Source: a virus
DNA: 20,392 nucleotides
Strand: one strand, 5' to 3'
IMG/VR virus record: IMGVR_UViG_3300007234_002215
Coordinates: 1 to 20,392 of that record
A program made the position numbers and the translations under genes. This document shows, one piece after another, positions 6,111 to 13,848 of this stretch (positions within the stretch are counted from its first letter, which is position 1; every line of letters begins with the position of its first letter). A model generated the notes under the pieces. That model had not been told where the DNA came from, searched no databases, and worked only from the letters and a program-made list of their open reading frames with translations.

Positions 6111-8557
6111 GTGTCCATCCATGTCTCGCCGACCTCTGCCTCGGCGGTGAATGTCACCGGTAGCCCTTCAACTCGCGTCGTGAGGGTTTCCGTGACAACT
6201 TGTGACGCGTAGTCGGCGCGGCTCTCGGGAACCGCGAACAACACAGCGTCGTGCAACTGGTTGACAAGCCCGGTTCTCTGCCCGAAATCGAAGGGCAGGT
6301 GGTTGTGAACCAGGTCTATCATCGCTTTGGCTACTACCGCGAAGCCGCCGGCCTGTACTCGGTAGTTCAAAGCTGCGTTATAGTCCATGTCGACGAAGTA
6401 CCTGCGGCGCTGCATCACAGGCTCGGCCAGGTACCCCAGGCGGCGTAGCTCGGCGGTCGTCTGTCGCCACCACGCCTTGAACTCGGGCGCACGCTCCAGC
6501 CAGGTACGGTGCAGCGTCCTAACCTGGCGTAGGTCTAGCTCTGCGTAGAGCATGTTGCCGTTGTCATCCTCCGCACGGTGGATGATCTCAAGCACCTTGG
6601 GAGGAGCAGCCCCGTACAAGGACGCGAAACAGATGGTCTTCGCCAGGTTGCGGAGCTTCTTGAACTGCCCCTTGCCCTTCCCCATCTTCGTGTCCGGGGC
6701 TCCCTGCGCTCGCCAGAACTTGTCCCCGAACATGAGGTCAGCGGTCAGGTTGTGCGGGTCAATCTCCTTCTTCTCGAAGGCGTCGAGGTAGCTCTGCGTG
6801 CTGGCCAGGGCTGCGGCAAAGCGTAGCTCTAGCTGGTCATAGTCTGCCCCTACGAACACGCAGCCTGGCGGTGGGACAAAGATGTCCCGCAGGAAGTAGG
6901 GGATGTTCTGGAAGTTAGGGTTGGAGCTAGACAGTCGCCCAGTCACAGTGCCGTGGCTGTGGTAGTCCGGGTGGACGTAGCCCTCGGGGGTGACCACCCC
7001 GGCTCCCGGTGCCAGCTTGTACAGGTACGTGCCGAGGAGCTTGTCGGCTCTCCTGTAGAACTTGATGGCCTTGAGCAGCGCCTTCTGGCTCTCGTCCAAC
7101 AGCGGGTTCACGAGGAAGCTCCGCACTGCGGCGGCGTTGACCGAGGGCTCCCCCGACATGGTGTACTCGTGCGGTGGCAGGCCCCACTGGTCGAACAACA
7201 GGTCCCGCATCTGGGCAGGGCTTCGCGGGTTGAGCCCTGGCTGTGCTGTGTGGATGGCTCGCAGCCACTTGGCGGCCTCGGCTGTCTGCTCGGCCTCGTG
7301 CTGGGCTCGGCGCCCCTCGTCCACCCTCATGCCCAGTCTGTGCATCCCAGCGCACAGGTCCTGGATGTGTGCGTCGAAGTGGTACAGGTGTGTCTGCTTA
7401 CGCTTCCGCGCCATCTCCAGCAGGGGCTGGGCGACGCGTGCCGTTACGGCCACGTCCGTTGCACAGTATTCGTGCAGGTCCTGGTCAGTCTGCGCAGTGA
7501 CGCCCGTGTGGTCTGCCTTCCATGCGGGCACGTCGAGGAGCATGGACGCCACAAAGCCCAGGCGATGCCGGTGCTCGCTGGCTCCCAGCTTGTGCATGAG
7601 CAGCGTGTCGATCAGCGGCTCGGGAGTGACGCCGAGGTGCTGTTCGATGACCGTGCGGTCGAAGTACCCTGCGTTGTGTCCGACCTTGCGCCACCGGGTG
7701 TCGGCGAAGACCTTACGGAGCAGCCGCTTGTGTAGCTCCTCGTCCTCCGCAGAGTACAGCCGCGTCTCCCCGTCGACAGACAGGAAGCCCAGCATCAGCA
7801 CCTCGCTCTCTGTGCCGATGCCGATGCACCGCAGCCCTGCTGTCAAGCTCTCCACGGCGTCTGTCTCAACGTCGTAGGCCAGAGGAAGGTGCTGGTTCTT
7901 CAGGTACCACTCGGCCGCGAACTGCGGCGTGGGCTGGTAGTACACCACAGGGTCAGTCCAGCGCAGCATGTCCCGGTGCCAGCGCAGCATCTTCGCCACG
8001 TCGACAGTGAAGACTTCCCGTAGCTCGGGCTTCACTTGGAACAGGCGAGGGTGGTAGGTGGGGAGGATCTTCATCTCGCCCACTCGGGTCGGGCCACCTC
8101 GCACAGCATCCAGCGAAGGGTTGCCCTCTAGCAGCGCCTTGGCCGCGTGTGGCCCCAGGGTGAGCACGGTCGAGTATCGACCCAGCTGCTGCTGTACGTG
8201 GCCCCAGCACGCCTTCAGCGGGCTCTGAAGAGGTTCCTTGCCAGCCCGTACCCGCTTGCGGTTCTGGCTCTTCAGCTTGGCGAGGTAGGCCTTCGGGTTG
8301 TCGTCCGGCCACCGACAGCCCAGGAGGTTGCCCCAGTCCAGGGCTAGCCGCTGGATGCCGTGCTTCTTCAGTTCGTCCATCACCGCGATGCCGTTGGCGT
8401 CCGTAAAGGGACGGCTCGATGCCGTGTCCTGCTTACTCGGGGCGTCGCCGAGGACCAGCACATCGCTGCCGTTGTCCTCAAAGCTGATGGGGTTCCAGTG
8501 CCCCTTCGCCTGCCAGTAGGGTCGCAGTGGACAGTTGGCGCAATCAGCGCAGTCCAT
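6107..8557 (-). CDS. Family A DNA polymerase with N-terminal UDG-like domain
   Basis: An 816-residue replicative-type polymerase. Residues 1-195 resemble family 4 uracil-DNA glycosylase: Cys C3/C6/C9, C81 and C117 for a 4Fe-4S cluster, GDAP at 37-40, a SRPFTDANG loop, LGPHAAKALL, and HPRLF near 169. Residues about 220-400 are a DEDDy 3'-5' exonuclease with D229, E231, D300, Y364 and D368 all present. The polymerase follows: motif A DYDQLELR (D572), motif B R636-K640-F644-Y648-G649, motif C QLHDA (H769-D770-A771). The usual Glu of motif C is Ala. Phe644 matches the Phe762 type of E. coli Pol I. It starts at ATG 8557 after a GACACA leader. Confidence 0.95.
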   Translation of the reverse strand: MDCADCANCPLRPYWQAKGHWNPISFEDNGSDVLVLGDAPSKQDTASSRPFTDANGIAVMDELKKHGIQRLALDWGNLLGCRWPDDNPKAYLAKLKSQNRKRVRAGKEPLQSPLKACWGHVQQQLGRYSTVLTLGPHAAKALLEGNPSLDAVRGGPTRVGEMKILPTYHPRLFQVKPELREVFTVDVAKMLRWHRDMLRWTDPVVYYQPTPQFAAEWYLKNQHLPLAYDVETDAVESLTAGLRCIGIGTESEVLMLGFLSVDGETRLYSAEDEELHKRLLRKVFADTRWRKVGHNAGYFDRTVIEQHLGVTPEPLIDTLLMHKLGASEHRHRLGFVASMLLDVPAWKADHTGVTAQTDQDLHEYCATDVAVTARVAQPLLEMARKRKQTHLYHFDAHIQDLCAGMHRLGMRVDEGRRAQHEAEQTAEAAKWLRAIHTAQPGLNPRSPAQMRDLLFDQWGLPPHEYTMSGEPSVNAAAVRSFLVNPLLDESQKALLKAIKFYRRADKLLGTYLYKLAPGAGVVTPEGYVHPDYHSHGTVTGRLSSSNPNFQNIPYFLRDIFVPPPGCVFVGADYDQLELRFAAALASTQSYLDAFEKKEIDPHNLTADLMFGDKFWRAQGAPDTKMGKGKGQFKKLRNLAKTICFASLYGAAPPKVLEIIHRAEDDNGNMLYAELDLRQVRTLHRTWLERAPEFKAWWRQTTAELRRLGYLAEPVMQRRRYFVDMDYNAALNYRVQAGGFAVVAKAMIDLVHNHLPFDFGQRTGLVNQLHDAVLFAVPESRADYASQVVTETLTTRVEGLPVTFTAEAEVGETWMDT

Positions 8558-8573
8558 GTCTGTGTCCTGTGTC
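8558..8573 (-). repeat. 16-nt leader repeat, copy 1 (polymerase gene)
   Basis: GACACAGGACACAGAC on the - strand directly precedes the ATG at 8557. Identical copies are at 16565-16580 and 17137-17152. It contains the AGGA Shine-Dalgarno core. Confidence 0.85.
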
Positions 8574-8633
8574 GAGGAGCAGGGGGCTGGGCGCCGCCCA
8601 AAACCAACACGGAGTCAGCCCAGCCCCCTCCTC
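8574..8633 (-). other. GC-rich hairpin between the SSB-like and polymerase genes
   Basis: Arms 8582-8592 and 8618-8628 pair perfectly (GGGGGCTGGGC with GCCCAGCCCCC), and GAGGA/TCCTC (8574-8578/8629-8633) extend the stem across a 3-nt bulge. A smaller internal GGGCG/CGCCC hairpin is an alternative fold. It lies right after the upstream stop on the coding strand. There is no T-run, so it could be a processing or attenuation element rather than a classical terminator. Confidence 0.7.
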
Positions 8634-8637
8634 AAAG

Positions 8638-9165
8638 TCAGCCGTTCAGCATCTTCGCCAGGGGGTCATCGTCGTCGGAGGACGAGGCCGCTGCCACGCT
8701 CTCCTGCGCCGAGCACGCCGCTGCCCACTGCTTCGCAGAGAGCCAGTTGGTCTTGGCGTAGCGGCTCCCGTTCTCCGGGTCGGCGGGCACGAACTTGACG
8801 TAGCCGGTACGGCCAATCAGGTTCTCGAACGCCTTGCCGTCGTTGACCTTCTCGAAGTCGAAGCCCTTGGTGCGGATGTCTTCCTGGTCGTAGCCGACCG
8901 AGATGAAGAAGCTCATCCACATGCGAGCCATCATGGAGTCCATGTTGGCGTCACCGCTGTTGGGCAGGTTGAACCCGTCCCGGATGGTGCAGTTCTCCTG
9001 CTCCATGCCAGTGCGAGCGCCCTCGATGATGCGTGCCTGGAACCGCAGGCGGTCGCTGCCCTTCTGCGTCTGCGTCTGCTCGGTGGTGACAATCTCCACC
9101 TTGTAGATGTCGGAAGCACCAGGTGCCACCGCGACGAACGTGTTGCTGAAGTCGAACGTACTCAT
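8638..9165 (-). CDS. Acidic-tailed protein, probable ssDNA-binding/DUF669-type
   Basis: A 175-residue protein. It has a beta-rich start with IYKVEIVTTEQT and LRFQARIIEG, then helical and strand segments, and ends in a Ser/Asp tail (SSSDDDDPLAKMLNG). Such an acidic C-terminal tail is typical of single-stranded DNA-binding proteins (T7 gp2.5, bacterial SSB), where it recruits partner proteins. It lies between a RecA-fold ATPase and the DNA polymerase, where phages often carry a DUF669-type or SSB gene. I infer the role from tail and context; the OB fold is not proved. AAGGA ribosome site, 12 nt after the upstream stop. Confidence 0.65.
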   Translation of the reverse strand: MSTFDFSNTFVAVAPGASDIYKVEIVTTEQTQTQKGSDRLRFQARIIEGARTGMEQENCTIRDGFNLPNSGDANMDSMMARMWMSFFISVGYDQEDIRTKGFDFEKVNDGKAFENLIGRTGYVKFVPADPENGSRYAKTNWLSAKQWAAACSAQESVAAASSSDDDDPLAKMLNG

Positions 9166-9177
9166 GCTCTTTCCTTG

Positions 9178-10053
9178 TCAGTAGTTACCGATGAAGTCGG
9201 TGATCATGTTGGATTGATGCTGACGTAGAACCATACGGTCCATCGCGTCAGCGAGAACCCACCGCACGTGGCGGGGGGACTTGTGCTCCAGTGCGCCGGC
9301 GGTTGCCGTGAGAACGCGATGGTAATCGGGCTTCTTCTCTGTGCCCTCGGTGAGTAGGTCCTGGGCGGTAGCCTCGACGTACTCGTCCATCCACGCCAGG
9401 GACTCTGGACGAGGCACGTCGAGGCCGGCGCCTAGCATCGCTTCCCGCAGGTTCAAGGGGAACCTCTCGGGCAGGATGGCGAGCCGGTCACCTTGGATGT
9501 AGTTCTGGTCTGGTCCCGTGGCGTACATGAAGGGCCAGCCCGCAGCGTGGTCGTCGTGCACCACTCGGGCACAGAAGTCCACCATAGCCGGCAGCTTCTC
9601 TGGTGCCTGCCATCCAGGGATGAGCGGAGCACCAGGGATGTACCTGTTGTGCTGGTCCTTCTTCACCTCGCGTGGTGCCTGCTCGTGGCAGGTGAACACC
9701 ACGTGGCACTTCGCCTCACGGGCTGCATCACGCAGGTCGTACAGTCGCTTGTTGAACAGGTCGAAGGCAGCGAACCCAGGCGCCACGTTCTTACACGTCT
9801 CAAGCTCTGCGTCTGCCAGGATGGACAGGTCGTCCACCACCACCGCAGGGAACCTGCCCGACGCTTTCTTCAGTGCATCGGTGATGTACTTGAACCCCTG
9901 ACGCCGGTTGACCTCAAGCACCTGGGGCTCCCAGTCGAGCCACTTGGCACAGGTCAACGAGCCCGGTGGGGCGATGAACAGTGCGTCAGGAAACGCCCTG
10001 ACTAGCGCCAAGGTCTTGCCGACCTTGGAGCGTCCGTAGGTAAGTCCGAACAT
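9178..10053 (-). CDS. RecA-fold ATPase, AAA_24-type phage recombination protein
   Basis: A 291-residue P-loop ATPase. Walker A is GRSKVGKT at residues 7-14, and Walker B is FPAVVVDDLS with Asp74/Asp75. The very early Walker A and the RecA-like core (KCHVVFTCHEQ strand at about 116) match the phage RecA-like/AAA_24 family that accompanies Cas4-type nucleases and SSB-like proteins. It likely loads or remodels ssDNA during recombination or replication. It starts at ATG 10053, 3 nt after the nuclease stop, with only a weak Shine-Dalgarno, so it is probably coupled. Confidence 0.85.
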   Translation of the reverse strand: MFGLTYGRSKVGKTLALVRAFPDALFIAPPGSLTCAKWLDWEPQVLEVNRRQGFKYITDALKKASGRFPAVVVDDLSILADAELETCKNVAPGFAAFDLFNKRLYDLRDAAREAKCHVVFTCHEQAPREVKKDQHNRYIPGAPLIPGWQAPEKLPAMVDFCARVVHDDHAAGWPFMYATGPDQNYIQGDRLAILPERFPLNLREAMLGAGLDVPRPESLAWMDEYVEATAQDLLTEGTEKKPDYHRVLTATAGALEHKSPRHVRWVLADAMDRMVLRQHQSNMITDFIGNY

Positions 10054-10056
10054 TGT

Positions 10057-10887
10057 TTATTCTGTTCCCCATTCACATCGTGCGTGGTTGTCGCATGGCC
10101 CGTAGGGTGTCCAACAGGCCGTCTCGTGGTGTACCCCAGGCCAGGCCATAGGGTCGTCGTACTTGGGTGTCATGTCACGGATCAAACGCTCGGCGTGAAT
10201 CACCGTGTCTCTGAACGTCTTGTCTGCATGTGGTGCCGGTTCCAGGTCCGACCGCTGGAACATAGCATCACCGTCGCCTCTTGGCCACTGAATCATATTG
10301 AGAACCACACCACCGAACTTGTTCCCCAACAATCCGCGACCAAAGAAGTTGTAGCCACGGAACTGTCCGGACAGGGTGTAGCGGCGCAGTGTCTTCGCGG
10401 AGAGGCGTCCTGTGGTCTTGTGGTCTACGATGTAGATCAGTCCGGTCTGCGGGTGACGGACGATGAGGTCAGCCCGCTGGGTGTAGAGGTAGGCTTCGTT
10501 ACGGTCGTCGTCGTGGATGGTGGCAACTAGCTCTCGCTCTACGTTGACCACCTCCCACTGCTCGGCTGCCCAGCGTAGCTCGTACTGGAGGTACGTCTGG
10601 CTGACCAGCTGTGCGTGCTTGTCCCACTCGGCTGCGTTGGGCTGGCGCCTGACCTGCTCCTCGATGGCACCGAGCGGAGAGAACAGCCCTGCCCCAGGGT
10701 TACGCTTGAGAGCGTAGTGGTGTGCCAGGGCTGTGTGCAACAGCGTCCCCTTGATGAGGGCGGGGCTCGACACCGGACCCGGCGTAGCCTTGGAGGCTAC
10801 GTACAGGGCGTACTTGCGTGGGCACTGCAGCACTGTCTGAAGACGGTGCCAGCCCTTGCGGCTAGGTCCGGGGTCGAGCAAACGCAT
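10057..10887 (-). CDS. Cas4/RecB-like PD-(D/E)XK nuclease with Fe-S cluster motif
   Basis: A 276-residue protein with all hallmarks of the Cas4/AddB/RecB nuclease family: QCPRKY (C22), KGTLLHTAL with H51, RADLIV with D140, VDHKTT with D155 and K157, and LSGQFRGYN with the conserved Gln/Tyr helix. The C-terminal C258-x6-C265-x5-C271 together with C22 gives four Cys for a 4Fe-4S cluster. Family members resect DNA ends 5'-3' or 3'-5'. In phages they act in recombination and DNA-end processing, as the neighbours here suggest. There is no Cas1/Cas2, so it is a phage replication nuclease, not CRISPR adaptation. The start overlaps the upstream stop (TGATG). Confidence 0.9.
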   Translation of the reverse strand: MRLLDPGPSRKGWHRLQTVLQCPRKYALYVASKATPGPVSSPALIKGTLLHTALAHHYALKRNPGAGLFSPLGAIEEQVRRQPNAAEWDKHAQLVSQTYLQYELRWAAEQWEVVNVERELVATIHDDDRNEAYLYTQRADLIVRHPQTGLIYIVDHKTTGRLSAKTLRRYTLSGQFRGYNFFGRGLLGNKFGGVVLNMIQWPRGDGDAMFQRSDLEPAPHADKTFRDTVIHAERLIRDMTPKYDDPMAWPGVHHETACWTPYGPCDNHARCEWGTE

Positions 10888-11195
10888 CAGGCTTCGCCAA
10901 TCACGCTGTTGTTCATCCAGATGATGTCCTCGTCACCGGACGTGTCGTGGACGGCGTGCATCGCCAGCACTGCGTTGTACGCAACGATGGCGGAGGACAG
11001 CACCTCCCGCATGATGTTCATGGCGACCTCGGGGTCCTCGCGAACCACCTCCATCATGGCGGCGGTGGCACCGCACGCCGTGAACAGGTCACGCAGCAGG
11101 TCTAGGTTGTCGTCTGGGCCATGTGTCTTTACGCAGTCGTAGAGCGCCTGCAGGAAGGGTGTCATGTGTGCGTCGTCGTTGTGCTCGTCAGGCAT
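10887..11195 (-). CDS. Small acidic helical phage protein
   Basis: A 102-residue acidic helical protein from ATG 11195, with the AGAGGA site ending 9 nt upstream. An earlier in-frame ATG at 11204 forms an ATGA overlap with the previous stop, but the Shine-Dalgarno would abut it; both are possible. The sequence contains TPFLQALYDCVKTHG, AMNIMREVLSSAIVAY and no motif. It is possibly a small regulator or partner of the helicase/nuclease genes around it. Family unknown. Confidence 0.7.
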   Translation of the reverse strand: MPDEHNDDAHMTPFLQALYDCVKTHGPDDNLDLLRDLFTACGATAAMMEVVREDPEVAMNIMREVLSSAIVAYNAVLAMHAVHDTSGDEDIIWMNNSVIGEA

Positions 11196-11200
11196 CGTTG

Positions 11201-11377
11201 TCATTCCTCTAGGGTAGTGAGCCACTTCTCAAGTCGGGCTCGGTTGAACCGCACGGTCTTAGGACCGATGCGGAGGTGTGGAATCTCCTTCTGCTGGACC
11301 TTCCGGTAGACAGCGTGGATGGACAAGCCCAGCCACTCCGCCACTTCCTTCGTAGTCAGCAGTCTCTCGTCACTCAT
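11201..11377 (-). CDS. Excisionase/MerR-type helix-turn-helix DNA-binding protein
   Basis: A 58-residue protein from ATG 11377, preceded by a strong GGAGGT with 4-nt spacing and overlapping the helicase stop by 8 nt. The sequence LLTTKEVAEWLGLSIHAVYR is the typical winged helix-turn-helix of the HTH_17/excisionase-like family. It is followed by a basic linker and strand (IPHLRIGPKTVRF) and a final helix (RLEKWL), so the complete fold is present. Such proteins bind DNA as excisionases or repressors. No integrase is present in the window, so a transcription or replication control role is more likely. The ORF can be extended upstream, but the ribosome site decides this start. Confidence 0.9.
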   Translation of the reverse strand: MSDERLLTTKEVAEWLGLSIHAVYRKVQQKEIPHLRIGPKTVRFNRARLEKWLTTLEE

Positions 11378-12836
11378 CGCTACCTCCGAACAAGTCAAAC
11401 ACACTCTGGATGATGGCGTCTGCATCTTCCGCAGCACCGAGTGTGTCCGCGATACCAGCTGCCGTAGGGTCATCCACGGTGCTGACAACTTGTTCTAGCT
11501 TGCCCAGTAGCTTGTCGGCAACTGTCTCGTCCACTGTCCCCTCGGCCACAGTGTACATGATGTGCACTGACCGTTGCGAACCATGGCGCGAGAAGCGCCC
11601 TTCTGCCTGGGTAACCATGCCAGGTGTCCACGGAAGCAAACCAAACACAGCTATGTCTGTGTTCTGCAACCCGTCGACTGCCTCGCCGAACGCCTCGGTG
11701 GTGCCCACGAACGCACAGCCCTCCTCGGTCTGCGCATAGGCTGCCACCATGTCGGCGCGTTCATTGGTCGAGACACCACCGTGCCCCCACCACATCGGTG
11801 CGTTGCCCTTGAGGCGTGTCTTGATGAGGTTCGCCAGGGCCTCACAGTCCTTGCGTCTGCCCGTCAGAACCACCACCTTCTGGTTGTCCTCCAGCACCGC
11901 GTCCTTTACCGTGTTGGCAATCCACATCCGCTTACGGGACGCAGCTTCCAACAGCTTCATCTCGAACAGAGCACCCTCGCCCTGCTTCGCTGCACGCTTC
12001 ATCTCTGCCTTGAACCCGGTGGGCCTACTCTGCTCCTCCTTGCCCAAGTAGATGAGGCTGCGCTTGAGGGGAGGCAGATGCCGACTAGCCTCCTCCTTGG
12101 TTACCACCGACATGACGCTACCCAACCGCTGGCGTAGCTCGTCGGTGTTGCTCTCCCCGGTGGCGTCGATCCCACCGTGGCGTCCTGGTCGTGCGTCGCA
12201 GTAGCGGTGGATGAACTCCCAGTTGGAGCCCCACTGCTTAGGCTGCACCAGGTCTAGCTGCGCCCACAGGTCGGAGCGTCTGTCCCTAACTGGCGTCGCC
12301 GTAAGGCCGAGGCGTCGGGTCGCTGCCTGCGCTAGCTGCGCACAGGCTGCTGCTCGGTTGTCCTTCCAGCTGTAGTACACGTCGCCGTTACGGGCGACCA
12401 ACCTCTCCTTCCGCTTCCACGACTTGCCCTTGTGAATCTCGTCCCACACTACGGCAAGGGAGCAGCCCCGTGCCCACTGGATGAGGTGCGGTGTCCAGTC
12501 CCGGACGACGGCCCAGGACAGCACCACGACGTGTGACCGAGGGGCGTAGGGCGTCTGACCCTTGAGCACTTCCGGTCGCAGGGTGGTGTACTTCTGCGCC
12601 TCCCTAGCCCACTGCGCTGTGGTCGGGGCTCGGGTGACAACGATGACCTTCTCGTCTGGCGCACCCTTGGTCATCCAGGCCAAGGCAGCCAGGGTCTTAC
12701 CGGACCCACAGGCCCAGTGCAGGAAGAGGTCTGGCCGCTTGTCGACCAGCACCTCTTCCTGGTAGGGCGTGAGGAATCCGTCGGTGACGAACTCCCGCAG
12801 CACGTCAGGCCCACGCCAGCTGCTTGATGAGGTCAT
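11370..12836 (-). CDS. SNF2/DEAD-like superfamily 2 helicase
   Basis: A 488-residue SF2 helicase. Visible motifs are the Q-like LTPYQ (22-26), Walker A ACGSGKT (42-48), Ia VVTRAPTTAQW, DEIH at 132-135 (motif II), GLTATP near 177-182 (III), VVVLTGRRKD (IV), GTTEAFGEAVDGL (V) and QAEGRFSRHGS (VI). The arginine-rich motif VI and overall arrangement fit the SNF2-type phage helicases. It likely unwinds or translocates on DNA in replication or recombination. It starts at ATG 12836, 32 nt inside the previous gene; a GTG at 12803 just after that gene's stop is the alternative. Confidence 0.92.
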   Translation of the reverse strand: MTSSSSWRGPDVLREFVTDGFLTPYQEEVLVDKRPDLFLHWACGSGKTLAALAWMTKGAPDEKVIVVTRAPTTAQWAREAQKYTTLRPEVLKGQTPYAPRSHVVVLSWAVVRDWTPHLIQWARGCSLAVVWDEIHKGKSWKRKERLVARNGDVYYSWKDNRAAACAQLAQAATRRLGLTATPVRDRRSDLWAQLDLVQPKQWGSNWEFIHRYCDARPGRHGGIDATGESNTDELRQRLGSVMSVVTKEEASRHLPPLKRSLIYLGKEEQSRPTGFKAEMKRAAKQGEGALFEMKLLEAASRKRMWIANTVKDAVLEDNQKVVVLTGRRKDCEALANLIKTRLKGNAPMWWGHGGVSTNERADMVAAYAQTEEGCAFVGTTEAFGEAVDGLQNTDIAVFGLLPWTPGMVTQAEGRFSRHGSQRSVHIMYTVAEGTVDETVADKLLGKLEQVVSTVDDPTAAGIADTLGAAEDADAIIQSVFDLFGGSDE

Positions 12837-13224
12837 CCGTCAGCCGCCAGCCGAACAGCTTGCGGTCACGCCAAGCGTGGCGCTGCGTGACGACGGCGAT
12901 GGACACGGGAGCCCGCACACAGTCGGTGTCCGACCACACCCACCACTGTCCGTTGTCGACGACAAGCAACAGGGGCAGCTTGCCGCCGTTGTGGTCACAC
13001 GCCTCCTTGGCGAGGTTCCACGGACCAGCGAGGATGCTGCCGTCGATGAGCACGTCGGCGATGCGCATCTCGATGGCGATCACGTCGAAGGACCACTCGT
13101 CGTCGTCGGCGTCCGGTCGGATGACCACGAGCCCCGGCTGGACTTGCCAGCCGTCTTCGGTGGGGAGGGCCTCCCGGAAGAGGGTGAGAAGGGGGGTTGC
13201 GATGCCAGGGGTGGTGGTTGCCAC
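12805..13224 (-). CDS. Phage protein of unknown function
   Basis: A 139-residue protein starting at GTG 13224, right after the preceding gene (1-nt gap). It has alternating strands (WSFDVIAIEMRIADVLIDG, GKLPLLLVVDNGQWWVWSD), several Trp and Asp residues and an acidic middle (DADDDEW). The central IEMRIADVLI region with acidic residues could hide a small nuclease-like or immunoglobulin-like fold, but no catalytic motif is clear. Its end overlaps the helicase start by 32 nt. Function unknown. Confidence 0.7.
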   Translation of the reverse strand: MATTTPGIATPLLTLFREALPTEDGWQVQPGLVVIRPDADDDEWSFDVIAIEMRIADVLIDGSILAGPWNLAKEACDHNGGKLPLLLVVDNGQWWVWSDTDCVRAPVSIAVVTQRHAWRDRKLFGWRLTDDLIKQLAWA

Positions 13225-13225
13225 G

Positions 13226-13498
13226 TCAGTCTCTCTGTGTGTTGGTGTTGTTGTTAAGCTCGTCGGCCCACATGCAGGCCAGTTCTAGTGCGATGTCGGA
13301 GTAGCAGGTGGTGTCGTCGAACCCACTACCCTCCAGCAGTTCGATGTCCACAGCATCGAACAGCAAGTCCTCGATGCTGTCTGCGATGTCTACGATGAGG
13401 GCAGTGAAGTCCACCCCCTTCGCAACACAGTCCGCCTTGGTCAGAGCCACCCGAAAGGTGGCGTCAGTGAAGGGCTCGGTCACTGTCGTCCAGCCCAT
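13226..13498 (-). CDS. Small acidic phage protein
   Basis: A 90-residue protein. The ORF is open upstream, but ATG 13498 is chosen because a GGGGGT site lies 6 nt before it and the upstream gene stops at 13500. It is strongly acidic and helical in the middle (DIADSIEDLLFDAVDIELLEG). The Asn-rich end (NNNTNTQRD) is encoded by the CA-rich stretch that also serves as leader for the next gene. Family unknown; it could be a DNA mimic or small adaptor, but this is only composition-based. Confidence 0.7.
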   Translation of the reverse strand: MGWTTVTEPFTDATFRVALTKADCVAKGVDFTALIVDIADSIEDLLFDAVDIELLEGSGFDDTTCYSDIALELACMWADELNNNTNTQRD

Positions 13499-13499
13499 G

Positions 13500-13790
13500 T
13501 CAGTACCCCCGAGCGAAGCGAGCGTCGGCCAACTCACGGGCCTTGTCGTAGGTCAGGTCGTAGTCACCGTGGCTCAGCCCAGAGGCTGTGCCGTCCTTGA
13601 ACGTGTGCAGGATGTGCACCACGTAGGGCTTCAGAGGGTTGGGGGCGTCGGGGCGGAGGCAGACCACCGCGTGAGACTTGGCCCGAGTGTACTTGGGGTC
13701 AACGTCGCGGAGGAACACGACGACCTCCCAGCCTAGCTTCTGGGCGGCGGCGGTGGCGTACTCGATGGGGGTGGGGGTAGGGTTGCTCAT
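13500..13790 (-). CDS. Small phage protein of unknown function
   Basis: A 96-residue protein from ATG 13790. A GGAGACACA site lies just upstream, and the preceding 50 nt hold a hairpin and hexamer repeats, so the longer upstream frame is not used. The protein has a Pro/Thr N-terminus, a helical segment (EYATAAAQKLGWEVVVFLRD) and a beta-rich middle (KSHAVVCLRP, YVVHILHTFKDG). No motif recognised. Its stop is 1 nt before the next ATG (13498). Confidence 0.7.
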   Translation of the reverse strand: MSNPTPTPIEYATAAAQKLGWEVVVFLRDVDPKYTRAKSHAVVCLRPDAPNPLKPYVVHILHTFKDGTASGLSHGDYDLTYDKARELADARFARGY

Positions 13791-13803
13791 TGTGTCTCCG
13801 TCG

Positions 13804-13821
13804 GTGTCGGTGTCAGTGTAG
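13804..13821 (-). repeat. Imperfect hexamer repeat in leader
   Basis: Three GTGTCG/GTGTCA/GTGTAG units on the + strand (GACAC-type on the - strand) lie between a hairpin and the ATG at 13790. Similar to the array at 19187-19210. Confidence 0.7.
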
Positions 13822-13822
13822 T

Positions 13823-13841
13823 GTGCCACGTTTCGTGGCGC
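13823..13841 (-). other. Hairpin after the 13849-14319 gene
   Basis: A perfect GCCACG/CGTGGC stem with a 3-nt loop, extended by two pairs, begins 7 nt after the upstream stop and sits before the hexamer leader. No T-run. Confidence 0.7.
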
Positions 13842-13848
13842 GAGGTTG

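Noticed and set aside
6953-7877. Two long + strand ORFs opposite the polymerase
   Set aside because: Both lie antisense within the polymerase domain region, whose motifs are unambiguous.
10057-10887. CRISPR-associated Cas4
   Set aside because: The Cas4-type fold is real, but no repeats, Cas1 or Cas2 are present; phage-type recombination nuclease fits the neighbours better.
11201-11377. Excisionase of a temperate integration module
   Set aside because: The fold matches, but no integrase or attachment site is visible in the window, so a general DNA-binding role is preferred.
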